Shown here: positions 36,301-47,616 of the stretch, piece after piece | Numbering within the stretch: the stretch's first letter is position 1 | Layout of the letters: every line of letters begins with the position of its first letter | Assembly: GCF_001632365.1 (NCBI RefSeq) | Contig: NW_024468511.1 | Location: 611,550-675,549, forward strand | Source of the DNA: Laetiporus sulphureus 93-53 | Taxonomy: Eukaryota > Basidiomycota > Agaricomycetes > Polyporales > Laetiporaceae | DNA length: 64,000 nt | Direction: 5' to 3' | The notes under the pieces: generated by a model | The model's database searches: none | The model's input: the letters and a program-made list of their open reading frames with translations, nothing else | What the model was told of the DNA's origin: nothing | Translations under genes and position numbers: made by a program

Positions 36301-36707
36301 TGTTCTATCGCGTGCAGAGCATCTAAAGCAGCCTCTTGGAAGGGTGCTTCCTCGCTTGTAGCACCTACCTGTGGTTAGTGAAACTAAAATTTGCACGAAC
36401 TGTAGGAACGCGAACCTTTCAGGCCCTTCTCGAGTGTCTCCTGAAGTATCAATGCCCAAGTTAGTCGAGAATGCACTGTCTCATACAGCCGTTCTCTCAA
36501 TCCAAGCTCGAGATCAACTTCTTCCAGCACAAGCTGCTGGTACATCGGTGCCCTATCTATAAATTAGGTCATATTCTGGATGAACGAACTGAAGGTTGGC
36601 TGCATACAGTCTGAATCGATGGGCGAGAATTTCTGACGTTTCGCGGGCCTATCGTCAACCATTCTTTCGTCGCCAGGCATGACAGCAAATTTGGGTTGCC
36701 CAAGCAT
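33319..36707 (-). CDS. YEATS-domain protein with N-terminal zinc finger
   Basis: One long minus-strand gene of about 925 residues. From ATG 36707: PAKRQKFSPIDSD, a helical block (LELGLRERLYETVHSRLTWA), then a C2H2/C2HC-like finger, CSDCLRSDFSNLQGLLNHCR followed by LRHH. After a disordered region comes the YEATS domain: HRWRLAVSAPSY, ISTFLAKLTITCL, KPIVVTEPPFVVTRTTDKPF, LTWIG and HWV. It continues VLGDEQVFDVELDK, AQFRNIVPGRRKAIE, and after an intron with a GTAAGA donor MSRARALRHAYEKHV, LTAVEVYRWMEDENIFPR, CPFCGLIQP, and a hydrophobic GSAALLSLALLGA near the end. The last exon looks like a separate gene, but GRRKAIE directly followed by a RARALR..YE helix argues for one protein. YEATS domains read acylated histone lysines in chromatin complexes; this resembles YEATS2-like proteins. 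Exact complex unknown. Confidence 0.7.
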
Positions 36708-36935
36708 ATTGCATCAGGTACGTCAACGCCGCATACCTGATGTCTTCACTGGATTAAGTAATTCGTGAGAGGACCTCAATGTTGAAGGAGAAATTCCAAG
36801 TGCAGGGCAGGGTGATGTATGGGCGCCAATCAAGGACCCAGCTCTCTGATTGGTCGATTGGATCCTGAGCATCTGCCTTTGGCTTTCATTGATCGCGGCC
36901 GACTGACACTCTACCCTTCTCATATTGCTGCCAAC

Positions 36936-39065
36936 ATGAGCTTATCATCTCTTTTGCTGCATAAAGGCAAAGATGCAGCCATTGACAAAGGCCTGGACAA
37001 CATCTTTCAGTCGACCGTATGTCTTCACGATCTCGTCTCATTGCTACCTACATCTAACAACCCAATATATTTTAGACAGGATTGTCGACGTCAGCTAGCA
37101 GTCAACCAAATGCATCACTACAACGGGAGTCACCAAAACTGGATAAAAAGCGTAAATCGCGAGAGGCTGCGCATGCACCTGTTGACAAGCGAGAAAAGTC
37201 GAAAAGGCGGAAGACCCGCAAAGTGGCCGATGAAGGTGTGTATGTCTTTCCATTTCGAGCTTATTATTAGATACATGCTATACACAGATTCTCAAGAGAA
37301 CCCACCGGAAGATCAGCAGGAAGAACATTCGTCCACGAGCAAGCCCTCCACGAGTGCGGCAAGCAAGGCACGAAGGGTACGGCCAGAAACTGCGGGATCG
37401 GATGAGGATTCAGACGACAGCGAAAAACCAGCCTTTAAGAGTACGTCAAATCCGGCGCAACAACACGAAAGTTCAGACGGCGACTCGGACGATGAAGGAC
37501 ACTCATCAGAACTCGTGCATGAATCACTTGCAAAGGGCTCCAGGACAAGGAGCTTGAACGGGCGCAGAGCAAAAACGAAGTACGTTCCTCTAGAAGAAAC
37601 GTCGGAGCAAAGAAACGCACGGACGATCTTCGTCGGTAATGTGCCGGTAGACGTGGTCAAATCGAGAGTGCGAACCCAAGCCATTCAACGTCTATCTACT
37701 CAGTTAACTGACAGCTAAGCGCAGCCTCTTCAAAAGCAGTTCAAGCGGCATATTCTGTCATTTGTGTCCTCCGCCAAGATTGAGTCTCTGCGCTTCCGCT
37801 CTGTCGCATTTCAAAGCCCTACCGCCGAGTTGCCAACCCTGGATGACAACACAAAGGGTGAGAAGGGCAAGGGAAAAGCCACATTCGGCAAGGAGAAGGA
37901 GGGGAGGCAGCACGATCGCGAGCGTGCGGCATCCTGGCGAGTCGCTCGGGGCCAGGAGGACGCAGAGGAGGAACGGTCTAAGAAAACATTCCTGACGCCA
38001 AAAGAGAAGAAGCGTATCGCGTTTATCAAGCATGAGATACACTCCGCTGCCGATGCCGTTAACGCATTTGTCGTATTTGCTCATCCACCTCCCCCGGTGG
38101 CGGATGGCAAGCATGCGGTGACTTCGCACAACGCGATCATAGACCCGTACGAGGCGGCGCGGCTTGCAGTGGAGCGGGGCGATGGGAGTGTTTTCATGGC
38201 GCATACGATTAGGGTGGACAGGGTGGGCAAGGGCGACGAGGTGGGCAATTCGGCTGTGGTAGCAGACCCGAAGGCGACCGTGTTTGTGGGTAATCTGGAT
38301 TTCGCGAGTAATGAGGAGGATTTGAGGGCGTTTTTCGAGGCGTTGGCAATGGAAGAGAGGGGTCCACCGGAGGAAAGGGAGAATGAGGAGAGTGAAGACG
38401 AGGAGGGAGACGAGGACGAAGGGAACGCCGTGAAGCCTCGGACGTGGGTGAAGCGGGTGCGCATCATCCGGGATAAGGATACGCAGCTCGGGAAAGGCTT
38501 TGCATATGTGCAGTTTGCGGTACGTCTTGGTTGCCATTCGTCGTATTCCCCATGGTCATTTATTTGCATATGTGCTGAATAGGACCGAGAATGCGTAGAC
38601 GAAATCCTCGCGCTGGATGAGACGCGGCTCAAGTTCGCGAAGCGTAAGCTGCGTGTACAGCGGTGCAAGACTGTCCCAGGTAGTGTGAAAATTACACCCA
38701 AACACTCCAGATCTGCTGTCTCCTCTTCGTCCTCAGCCCACCTCAAGCACCCTTCCGTTCCTTTCACACCATCTTCACTACCAAAAGGTGACCCCAGCCT
38801 CGGCACAAAGATCTCACACCTACCAAAGGAAGAGCGCAAGAAGGTCAAGGCTGCGGACGCGGAGCGCGTCGCACGCCGGCTCGCGAAGAAGCAGGCGAAG
38901 CTGCTTGCGGAGAAGGGTGTGAAGATGCGGGCGGGGAAGGAGCGAATGAGGGAGCGGAGGAGGCCGACGGAGAGGAAGGACAAGGCGAGCGGGAAGGAGA
39001 AGAGCAAGAGCAAGGGGAGGATCAGGAGTGGAAAGTCGATTGCAAGGATGAACACAAAGAAGTAG
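36936..39065 (+). CDS. NOP12: Nucleolar RNA-binding protein Nop12
   Basis: About 630 residues with two RNA-recognition motifs. Exon 1 is 36936-37016 (MSLSSLLLHKGKDAAIDKGL); exon 2 starts at 37076. An acidic/basic low-complexity region leads to RRM1 (ARTIFVGNVPVDVVKS, then IESLRFRSVAF). RRM1 is interrupted by a charged insert and completed by NAFVVFAH, followed by the linker VFMAHTIRVDRV. RRM2 follows with ATVFVGNLDFASNEEDLRAF, an acidic insert (EDEEGDEDEGN) and GKGFAYVQF. The tail is a Lys/Arg-rich nucleolar-type extension ending MNTKK. In yeast Nop12 acts in early 60S assembly, helping 5.8S/25S pre-rRNA folding. A 324-codon frame on the opposite strand is a shadow of this GC-rich coding sequence. 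It converges with FEN1, 260 bases apart. Confidence 0.85.
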
Positions 39066-39325
39066 TAGATGCCTTTACTAGACTGTCTCGGGCTTAACGC
39101 TGAATGGGTCCGTTTTGCCTCTCTGTCATTCTTATAATCCCTGTGAATTGGATGCTCGTTCTAACAGGCAAAGCTTTCTTGTTTGTGGGGGAGGATGTCC
39201 CATATGGGTTATCTACAGCTACAGTCGTACATATACACAGTATGGCAAGAGGGTAAGGTAGGTGAGAAGGCATAGATGAAACCAAAGTCGACCACGATAT
39301 CAACCAGATAGAATGACCTCTCCTA

Positions 39326-41161
39326 TCACTTCTTAGTCTTTGACCTCTTACTGCCTCCTGCCTCCTTCTCTTGTGCGTCGCTCTGCTTGCCCGGATCGTC
39401 ATTATCATGTTGCTCTGGACGCAAGATAAATTGCTGCTCGCCTTTCGCTTCGTTCCTTTCCCTTTTCCCTTACCCTTCTCTTCATCCTTACCCTTTTTTA
39501 TCGGGGAGCCTTTCGCCTTCGTAGAGAAGAAACCATCGAGGCGGCCCTGCTGCTTCGCATTGAGGAACTTGGCGAGTTTTTCCGCGCCCTTGCGCACGCG
39601 CTCCTCGCTGAGAAAATTCATCAGCCTAGTCAGAATATGATAGGAGCAAAATAAAGGTACTTGAAGCCCTTCTCAGTCACTAAGAACTGCACGAGCCCTT
39701 CAACGTCCGGGCTCTTCCATTCAACCTGCGAGATGGTGAATACGATGCTTCACTCAGTATCCCCGGGGTATTACGAACCTCAATCTCGTCTGCAGGGGTC
39801 ACGTCTGGGTGCTCAAAGAACTTCTTAGCTTCCTCCCAAGGCCACTCTTCCGGAACAGAGATGCCACCCTTTTTCTTCTTGCCATCTTCTTCTGCCCCTT
39901 CCTTTGCCGTCGCCCTATATAAGCACGGTGACAAGTTCATCAGACATAACTATGGCGAAATGATGAGGGAGTCGGCGCGCGCACTTCTCTTTCAAATGTT
40001 CAATGACGGCGCCGAGGCTGCCATGTTCTCTAATAAGCTTGAGAGCGGACTTAGGCCCGACGCCCTTGATCGGCTCAAGGTAGTCACACCCGAGGAGTAT
40101 GCAGAGTTCGATGAACTGTAGGAAGGTCATTGCTCATTCTCACATGAAATTCTAGTAAGGACACTCACCTGTGACATGTTCATATTCAGTCCCTCGAGGG
40201 CTTTGTCCAGATGGATCTCGCTGATAGGTTGCTTTCTCGCTTCAGAGAAAGTTAGATGGCGATAGAGGACCGGGGCGCCGAATGTCAGCGTGTCCATGTC
40301 TTCCGAACCCGCAGCGTATACCTTGTAGGGATCGTCAGGCACCATAATCGAGTAGTCTTGAGAAGCATACCTTGCCACCACGAGCTAGTTCAGCACACTG
40401 CGCTTCGGCTTCTGACGGAGCCTGATGTGCGACGCGAGCTGAACGGGACTTGAACTCAATTAGGAAGGGGGGACGTACCACAACAAATGGGATGCCCATG
40501 ACGTGAAGGAGCCTCCTACACTCCTCATTGTGTTCTCGCGTGACCTTGACTGTTCGTCTCGAGAACCGATCGACCTCCTCCGCCGTACCTGGTTTGGAAT
40601 GTGCAGTACGGAGCAAGTCAGGGTACATGCTGCGACGAACCTGTCTCCTTGGCTTCCTCTCCTTCCGCCTTGGCTTCCTCTCTCTTGGCCAGACGCTTGG
40701 ACAGCTATGGGATACGTTTAACATTGTAACCGCGTTACTCTTGCAAGTCAACTTACCACTCCAGCTTTCAATTCTGGCGGCTTGCCATCAAACACATACA
40801 TAGGCTTGATGCCGTTCTCTACCATACGTATTGTACGGTAGAAGAAACCCATGAGGTGACTACGCACGGTGCCATCAGTCAAACGCGTTCCACGATCGTG
40901 TTTAAGATGCATGCACCTCGTCGTCTCACCCGCGTCATTCGTGAGGAGCTCCCCATCCTTCTGGCGGACGGCAATCAAGAACTGGTAGATGGACATGGAC
41001 GCGTCGATTGCGACCTTGCGACCGAACAGGGTCTTGATGTCATGTTCCTGGAAGCGGGGGAGATTCAAATTGGATAAAGTGGAACGCTTGATGACAGAGA
41101 TCACCTCAATGGACTTTGGTGCATGCTCGACAAGGAGACTGGTAAGACCTTTGATGCCCAT
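39326..41161 (-). CDS. FEN1: Flap endonuclease 1 (Rad27)
   Basis: Starts [18 protein letters not shown], the Gly-rich N-terminus of FEN1. Catalytic acidic residues are visible in order: [48 protein letters not shown] and [18 protein letters not shown] (helix-hairpin-helix, K+ site). A PCNA-binding box, QQGRLDGFF, follows, then a Lys-rich tail. It removes 5' flaps at Okazaki fragments and in long-patch base excision repair. Many small exons; about 450 residues. Near 39435-39450 the frame carrying [13 protein letters not shown] does not continue into the plausible tail [13 protein letters not shown]...[10 protein letters not shown] that ends at 39326. The unshifted frame instead runs to 39094 through sequence that looks non-coding. 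Either a one-base change or a sequence error alters the tail; the catalytic core is unaffected. Confidence 0.85.
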
Positions 41162-41564
41162 TGTGTAGGAGGGAAATTATTGGTAGCGGTCGTGGCGCGG
41201 TTCAGCGGCAGCGCGTCACGGCGCCGCGCCCCTTTGAGGGTGACGCGGTGTGACGATCACGAGTGACCTTACGCGCCGGTAACGTCACGGCCGCACGCGG
41301 AGTGGGCCTCGTCGTGCCAACTCGCGCTGCTCACATCTTGTTTGCCTCGACGTATGGAGCGATCTTTCTCGACTCATTTCTTGCCTCTGTGCAACGCTGA
41401 CAATCCATCACTTTGTTTACGTGGATTCAAACTAGGCTTGGGCTATAAAGTGATACTGAGGGATATGGTGCTCATAATGATGCTCTCATGCTATCCAGGT
41501 TGATGGAAACTATCGTACACGAGATTCATGAGGCTGTTGGTACACTCCGTCATAACTACTGGCT
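41162..41564. promoter_or_regulatory. FEN1 upstream region with ACGCG cluster
   Basis: 403 bases lie between the FEN1 start and the stop of the epimerase-like gene. Four ACGCG pentamers lie within 90 bases, at 41212-41216 (reverse), 41243-41247, 41271-41275 and 41295-41299, all within 140 bases of the FEN1 ATG. ACGCG is the core of MBF sites; FEN1/RAD27 is an MBF target in yeast. None is a perfect ACGCGT. No gene is visible here. Confidence 0.35.
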
Positions 41565-42635
41565 TTACAGATCCTCGCTCGCCTTCCACGCGCTGTAGTA
41601 GATCTCCAGGTGGTCTACGAGACCAGCTTTCCGGGGCTGCCAACCTAAAAGACTACGTGCGAGGTACGGACGGGCAAGGCCCGTTGTGCCGATGGCCTTC
41701 TCGAACGCTGCGATGAACAAAGTCTCATCAGTACAGTGGTTCATGTGCCACTTGCGAAGAGAAAAGGCTCACGGTTACTTGCTTGGATGTACTCGTACGG
41801 CCCCTTCGCACCCGACACCCCCACGAGCTTCTGCAGGATGTCATCCACACTCTCCGTACCATTCGCAGCATCGAACGTCTTTCCGCCCAAGATTGAACCC
41901 TTCTCCCCCACAAGCAGGTACATCTCCGCCAAGTCGTCGCAGTGAATCACCGCGTATCGGCCTCTAGGTGCACCAAACCATGCCACCTTCCCCTCATACG
42001 CCTTCTTAAACAGCATCGCTGTGATCGAGCCCGATCGCCCATACACCAGCCCTGGGCGGATGACAATGCCGTTCACAGCGGGGTTGGTGACGACGAGCTG
42101 TTCAAATGCTGGTCGCCACGCGACGAAGTCGATCGGGCTCGTGAGGGGTGTCGTGTCCGTGACAATGTCTTTGCGGTTGTCACCGTGCACCCACATGCCC
42201 GAGGTGTAGATGTATGTGAGCGTGGGGGCATGGGCGGGGCGGTACTTCTGCGCGGCCTCGGCGGCCGCGGTGAGGAGCCTCTGGGAGAGGACGCGGACGT
42301 CGGGCCCGCTGATGGCCTCGATTACGACGTCGAGAGTGGAGACGAGAGGGGCCCAAACAGAGGTGTCCTCGGTCTCGCCGACAATTGGGATGACTGAAAA
42401 GGTTGGTAAGTGAACAGGAAATTGACTTTGTCGATGTATACTGACTCTCTTCTGCAGCAAGCTTCTTGGCTTTCTGCGCTGAGCGTGTCACGCCGTAGAC
42501 TATGTGTCCAGCTCGGACGAATGCCTGTGCGGCAGGCAGACCAATAAATCCAGTGACACTGAGGAAGCGGTCATGAACAAAGAAAGAAACCTGTAGTGTT
42601 TGCTCGAGGACCTACCCGATGATGAGTACCTTCAT
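41565..42635 (-). CDS. NAD(P)-binding epimerase/dehydratase-like protein
   Basis: ATG 42635 gives MKVLIIG, which after the first intron continues VTGFIGLPAAQAFVRAGH, a Rossmann GxxGxxG-like nucleotide site, and VYGVTRSAQKAKKLA. The body contains WAPLVSTLDVVIEAISGPD, LTYIYTSGMWVHGDN, VIRPGLVYGRSGSI, RYAVIHCDDLAEMYLL and, after a short last intron, LLGWQPRKAGLVDHLEIYY. Stop TAA at 41565-41567. About 295 residues. It is an atypical extended short-chain dehydrogenase (NmrA/epimerase type). The usual YxxxK is not evident, so it may be a redox sensor or use a different catalytic set. Substrate unknown. Four exons. Confidence 0.75.
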
Positions 42636-43301
42636 TGTCGTCTAGTTCTGTCTGCGACAATCTCAGAAGTACCGAGGTGCTGGGAGTTATCGATGAACAG
42701 TTAGCTGACGGTGCCTGGCGTAGCGGTATAAATGGAACATCTACTTGTCAGCCAGCAATTCTCGGACATCGACTCGGAACAACTTGCGGGTCCTTCACAC
42801 GCACCTTACTGTGTCATGCGTTTCTGCAGAGAACCGACGTCCCAGTTGAACAGTCCTCACATGAAGTCCGATGTATCACAAATCGACCATCAGATCAATT
42901 ACGCGATCGCAGAGACGAAAAATCCACTCGTCTCCGTGGTCAGTCAGTCTCCAGCCGTTCGAGCCGTCAATTCTCTTCATGCCGTACAGCATCCTTCGGC
43001 TTCTAGCATGGGATCCGGATGACATTTGTCACACACCTCGGAAGCCAAGTTGAGTAGGAATAGCACACAGGAAGAGGTTGGACGTTTACTCAGCGGACGG
43101 CCCGCTCACGGCTGGTCACAGGCAGATGAACTATACTGAGGGCTCGTATAGATGACTGTATTCATAATTCATACCGAGCATTCGATAGCGGATTGCGATA
43201 TCGGAATCACGGCATGCTGAATAAACAGAGATAACAAGACAACCATACAGCAGGGAGGAGTCAGTCAGAGTCGTTTCGCTTACGTTCACCTGCCACTCGC
43301 C
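42636..43301. other. Intergenic, divergent promoters
   Basis: 666 bases separate the divergent starts of the epimerase-like gene and the glutathione transferase. No gene is visible; both promoters should lie here. Confidence 0.5.
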
Positions 43302-44143
43302 ATGGCTGCGCCCGCTGTATCCTCTTCCGAGGCCATCATTTTCTATGATCTCCTGAGTACGGCCCCAGGAAAAGCCTGGTCGCCCAACACTTGGAAGACA
43401 AGGTCAGTACCACACCTGTCTTCGAGGGAAAGAGTTCCTGACGCGAAGCCCCGCGCGGCAGGTTCGCACTGAACTACAAGGGCCTGCCCTACAAGACCGT
43501 CTGGGTGGAGTATCCCGACGTCGCAGGTGTCTGCAACGAGATCGGCGCTTCACCGACGGACACCTGGCCAGATGGCTCTCCTTGGTACACGCTCCCGGCC
43601 ATCTACGACCCGAACACGAAGACAACCGTCTCCGACTCGGCTATGATAGCCAGATACCTCGACAAGACCTATCCCGACACGCCCGTGCTCATTCCCCCAG
43701 AGACGGACGCCTTCCACGCGGCCTTCCAGGAGGTATTTCTCCTGACGATCCAGAAGAGTATACTCCCTCTCCTACTCCCACCGAGCGTAACAGTCCTCAA
43801 TCCGCCAAGCGCCGCATACTTCCGCAGGACGCGCGAGATGCTATACAGCAAGCCGCTGGAGGAGTTCTCGCCTGACGGGCCAGTTCGCGAGGGATACTGG
43901 CAGGAGCTGCAGGCAGGCTTTGCAAAGCTGGCGCAGTGGATGTCCGCAAATGGGCAGGACAAGCCTTTCTTCATGGATGAGAAGATATGCCACGCCGACT
44001 TGTTGATCGCCGGCTGGTTGAAGTGGGCGAAGACGGTTTGGGGACCAGATAGCACAGAGTGGGCCACGATCATGCAGTGGGACAGCGGAAAGTGGGCAAG
44101 GTTCATGGCGTCCTTTGAGCCGTACGAGGTAGTTGATGCTTGA
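43302..44143 (+). CDS. Glutathione S-transferase, fungal FuA/etherase-like class
   Basis: Exons 43302-43402 and 43462-44143 encode 260 residues. The N-terminal thioredoxin-like domain has IIFYDLLSTAPGKAWSPNTW at the glutathione site, FALNYKGLPYKTVWVEYPD, the cis-proline strand YTLPAIYDP and the SDSAMIARYLDKTYP helix. The C-terminal helical domain has a GQDKPFFMDEKICHADLLIA core. The long N-terminal signature with WSPNTWKTR and EYPD is typical of fungal GSTFuA enzymes, which are expanded in wood-decay fungi and bind aromatic wood extractives. The active-site residue is a Ser/Ala-rich segment rather than the classical Tyr. A canonical GTCAGT donor lies at 43403. Cytosolic. Confidence 0.82.
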
Positions 44144-44553
44144 GACCAGTTCATCAAACAGTAGCACCTTAGTCACGTACCAAGCAAAGAAACGCAGTTT
44201 AGACACGCGGTACAACCAGCTCCTTGGAGGTCGACCAGGAGCTGTATAGGTCTGCTTCGAAGTCACTCGCCTGTCAAATCGCAGTCGTGCCGTATGAGTT
44301 TCTCCAAAAGTCATGGCGCAAGTTCATAGCAACGGCAAGACCGCTTTGCAACGTTTCACGAGTGGAAAATGGTTTCAGAAGAGATTTCCTATTCGGGCAG
44401 CACGCTGTAGAGCGCGCAGCATCCGTGAGCATACGGATAACGAGCACAGCTTTCTCGATGTAAACTCATAAATCAGTTTTTATATAGGAAGACAGTCATT
44501 CCTACACTCATCGCAGAGAAGCTAGAACGCGCAATCGCTCGCAGCTCATTGCC
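44144..44553. other. Intergenic
   Basis: 410 bases between the GST stop and the broken GNAT gene. Nothing recognisable. Confidence 0.45.
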
Positions 44554-45071
44554 ATGACTTCCTCCGTTCTACCTGAGCAGCCCATCATCCGCCCCGCGAC
44601 GCCAGACGATGTCGACCAAATCGCCCCACTCTTCCTCACCTCCCTCGACACCTCCCTCCCGGGAGTGTCCTTCTCCACTCGCCCAGAGTATGCCCTCCAC
44701 CTCGTCCGCGCGCACCTGGCCCAGCGGCTCTTCCCTCCGCCTGCATCAAGCACCTTCGTTCTGATCTTCCCTTCATCGGCTATGCAAACATCCGAGAGGC
44801 AAAGGACAACGAGATCCCGGAACTCGACATGCTCTTCGTCAAGCCAGAAATGGGAGGCAGGGGCTATGGAGGGATGCTACTGCGGTTTGTGCAAAAACAA
44901 TGGGTGGATTCTGGGCTGCAGCTGCATGATTTCTAGAGAAATGATAAAGCCATCAGGTTCTATGAAAAGCGAGGGTTTGAGATAGCCAATGTCAAGGAGG
45001 TCGATGTGGGAGGAGGCGTGAAGGAGAAGGCATTTGCGATGGGATGGATCCCTGGAGAAACGACCACGTGA
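44554..45071 (+). pseudogene. GNAT-family N-acetyltransferase, broken
   Basis: Without introns, the frame from ATG 44554 reads MTSSVLPEQPIIRPATPDDV and DQIAPLFLTSLDTSLPG, the start of a GNAT protein, up to STFVLIF near 44770. There the homology moves to another frame: FIGYANIREAKDNEIPELDM, FVKPEMGGRGYGGMLLRFV (the Q/RxxGxG/A acetyl-CoA loop) and DKAIRFYEKRGFEIAN, ending GWIPGETTT with TGA at 45069-45071. Two lesions are visible: a frame change between about 44765 and 44785, and an in-frame TAG at 44934-44936 just before the conserved NDKAIRFYEKRGF. Otherwise the domain is well preserved, so inactivation is probably recent. Native substrate unknown. Confidence 0.75.
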
Positions 45072-45403
45072 CATTTGTCCTCCCACACGACGCGTGTGTG
45101 GCGCGAAGCGGTGATCTACAGCATATACTGTTCGACCTGGTCAATTTTTGACAGGAATCACCTACACCGCGCATCATTAATATTCAATGTATGTGTAATT
45201 CCGTACATCAGTTATAACACCAAGCCCGTGCCATGCAGTGTTTCTATATGTATGCTGCAGGATCTGTCGCGTTGATGGATATATGAGTCATGCACCGGGA
45301 GATGCGAAAACATGAGCATGAGTAGGTCGTGATACGTAACCACGTAGACGTCCTCATAAAATCCATCTGACATCTCCATGAATGCCCGCCTGCGGAGGAA
45401 AGT
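45072..45403. other. Intergenic
   Basis: 332 bases between the broken GNAT gene and the stop of the MFS transporter. Nothing recognisable. Confidence 0.45.
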
Positions 45404-47616
45404 TCACTTGCGCGCATATCTGCTTGCCTTCCGTATCCGCTCGCCGTACGTCCAGAATAAATATGGTCTGCAACGACAAGTAATAAGCACCGCAGTCGAC
45501 GAGAGAAGAGGAATCAAGACGTACGCTGGACAGCCCACGACTATAGCGACACAAGCGAGGATGGTATCGCCCTTTCCATATCCGAGCGCCTCGTACATCG
45601 CAGGCGCGAACAGAGGGAACCCAAAGCCCGCACACGATCGCAGGAACGTGACCGCCGCGAGCGCAGACGCGGCATGCAGCGTGAACGCGTCGATGACGTA
45701 GGTCTGTATGCTTTGAAAATTCAGGATCATCCCAGCGCCCACGAACGCGATGCCCTGCACCAACATTGGTGACTCATGGATGAGACGAGAGATGGCGAGG
45801 ATGCTTACGATGTCGGGCCCTATCCAATGTGTGTGTGCGGTGGCGGTCCATCCGGTGATAAACAGCCCGATAGGGAGAGCGATCGTTCCAGGGACCATGG
45901 ATGCTGTCCGACTCGATGAGTAAATTTGCAACAGATGGAAACGAAATGTGCACTGACGCAGTCGGAATTCAGGCCTCCCAACGCCCCCATTTTTCTTCGA
46001 GAAATACTTGTAAACTCTATCAAGCATACGCGCGTTGATCTGCGATGCGCCTGTGAGGCCGACGCCGAGCGCAAAGTAGTTGAGACCGGCAATGCCGACG
46101 TCTTCGCCATAGACGTTTTCGAAGATGCCGTCGATTGTGGTGAGAAATACTGCGCAACCGCCGTGTAAGTATTTTTAATGCGGCGAATGAACCAACCGAA
46201 CGTACGGTATAATGTGCCGTAAACGAAAGCCATATAGATACCTAGAAGCTGGATGATAGGCTCCCGGAAGAACAGCTTGAAGGGGCGAACGAGCGATTTT
46301 GAAAGAATCTTCTTCCAACTGTGACAAGCGCAATTAATGCAAAGGCCATCGACGGCATAGGAATGTTCACTGACTGTCTATCCGAGGTGTCGTAGACGGT
46401 ACGAATGTTCCGCGTCTGCACCTTCTCCGGTACCATACTTTTCCGGATACCGTCCGCCCTTCGCTCTAAGAGAATCGGGGCGAATGCTGAGCGCAACCCA
46501 AAGTGAGCACGCTGCTGACAGGTCGACGACGGACGTACGCACTCTCTCTCAAGAATAACAAACCCAAGCACTGCACGAAGCCATCCACAATTGTGGTGGA
46601 CCAGAACTAGCACGATATCAGTCACATCTGAACTCGTGCAAGAAAGGGTCACTGCTTACCACCCACCGCCATGTCGAACGCTGTCCGATCCATGCGCCGC
46701 AGACAGGCCCAATGACAGGACCGAGTAACGGTGCGAGAGAGTACAGAGCGATCGCTTGCCCTCGCTCCTCAGGCCGCCAACAGTCTGCGATCACGCCTCC
46801 GCCAATCTACATTCACGCATGCGATCACTGTGAGAATGTCAGAATACGACGGCGGACAGGATGTGGTACGTACCGAGAGCGGCGCGCTTCCACCTAGGCC
46901 GGCCAGGAAACGGAATGCAATGAGCTGTCCTTTGTTTTGTGCGAAACCGCATCCTAAATTCCAGGCTATAATCGCAAGAAATCAAATCATACTCGACGGA
47001 AAAGGCGCATATATGCTGACCTAGGTACCACATATTTGCTAGCTGGAGTACTCGCGAACGACCGAATATCTCGCTTAATGGTCCCAAGAATAATGGACCG
47101 AAAGCTGCAAGCAGGACTATGAGCCAGCCAGGATAAACAGTAAATGAATAAATGTACCGTATGCGAGAACGAACACGGAGGTAACTAATGCTATCACTGT
47201 CTGGTTCGTAATACCGAATTGTTCTGCTAGTTGATCGCTAGCGGGGGCGATCATAGATGAGGAGACTGGGCTGATAAAGGTGAATGCGGACACAATTGCT
47301 GTCGCAGCCCATTTCTTGTTGTAACTCCAGCTATAGAGAGAGTCAGTGAACTGAAACTAAGCGAGGAATCAAGGACGCACTTCCTAGGGTTCTCTGGGTC
47401 ATCAGGGCCGTCCCAATCAATGACAGTGACTTCATCTTCGCCTTCTTGTTCAAGTGCGGCACTTTCGGTGGCGACATTCTGGCCAAGCTCAGGTTTGGAG
47501 TCGTCCGATGGCTCTCCGTCGTCCTCTGCCTTTTGCTTGGCTGGGACAACCTCTAGCTCTTCTCCCCGGAGAGTTGGTGTCTGCGACACTATGCCGGACT
47601 CTCGCATATACGACAT
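45404..47616 (-). CDS. MFS transporter, DHA1 drug/polyamine type
   Basis: From ATG 47616 (MSYMRESGIVSQTP), a polar acidic N-tail with VTVIDWDGPDDPENPRK precedes the transport domain, the usual signature of fungal DHA1 exporters. Helices follow with ISPVSSSMIAPASDQLAEQF, FGPLFLGPLSEIFGRSRVL (the G-x-L-x-D/E-x-x-G-R-x-x loop 2-3 motif), FRFLAGLGGSAPLSIGGGV and LGPVIGPVCGAWI. The loop LERRADGIRK, then LVRPFKLFFREPIIQLLGIY, and terminal VTFLRSCAGFGFPLFAPAMY and YLFWTYGERIRKASRYARK complete 12 helices. About 540 residues over about a dozen short-intron exons, all joinable in frame, so it looks intact. Substrate cannot be told from sequence; relatives export drugs, polyamines or secondary metabolites. 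Confidence 0.82.

Noticed and set aside
36819..36935. In-frame extension of NOP12 upstream of 36936
   Set aside because: The extension MGANQGPSSLIGRLDPEH is not typical, while MSLSSLLLHKGKD at 36936 looks like a natural start.
38081..39055. Open frame of 324 codons on the minus strand
   Set aside because: It is exactly antisense to the last exons of NOP12, whose frame has RRM motifs; the antisense protein is a low-complexity Ser/Leu mirror of Lys/Glu codons.
41942..42397. Plus-strand frame of 151 codons
   Set aside because: It is antisense to the epimerase-like gene; composition is dictated by GC-rich third positions of that gene.
45926..46168. Plus-strand frame of 80 codons
   Set aside because: It is antisense to MFS transporter exons.
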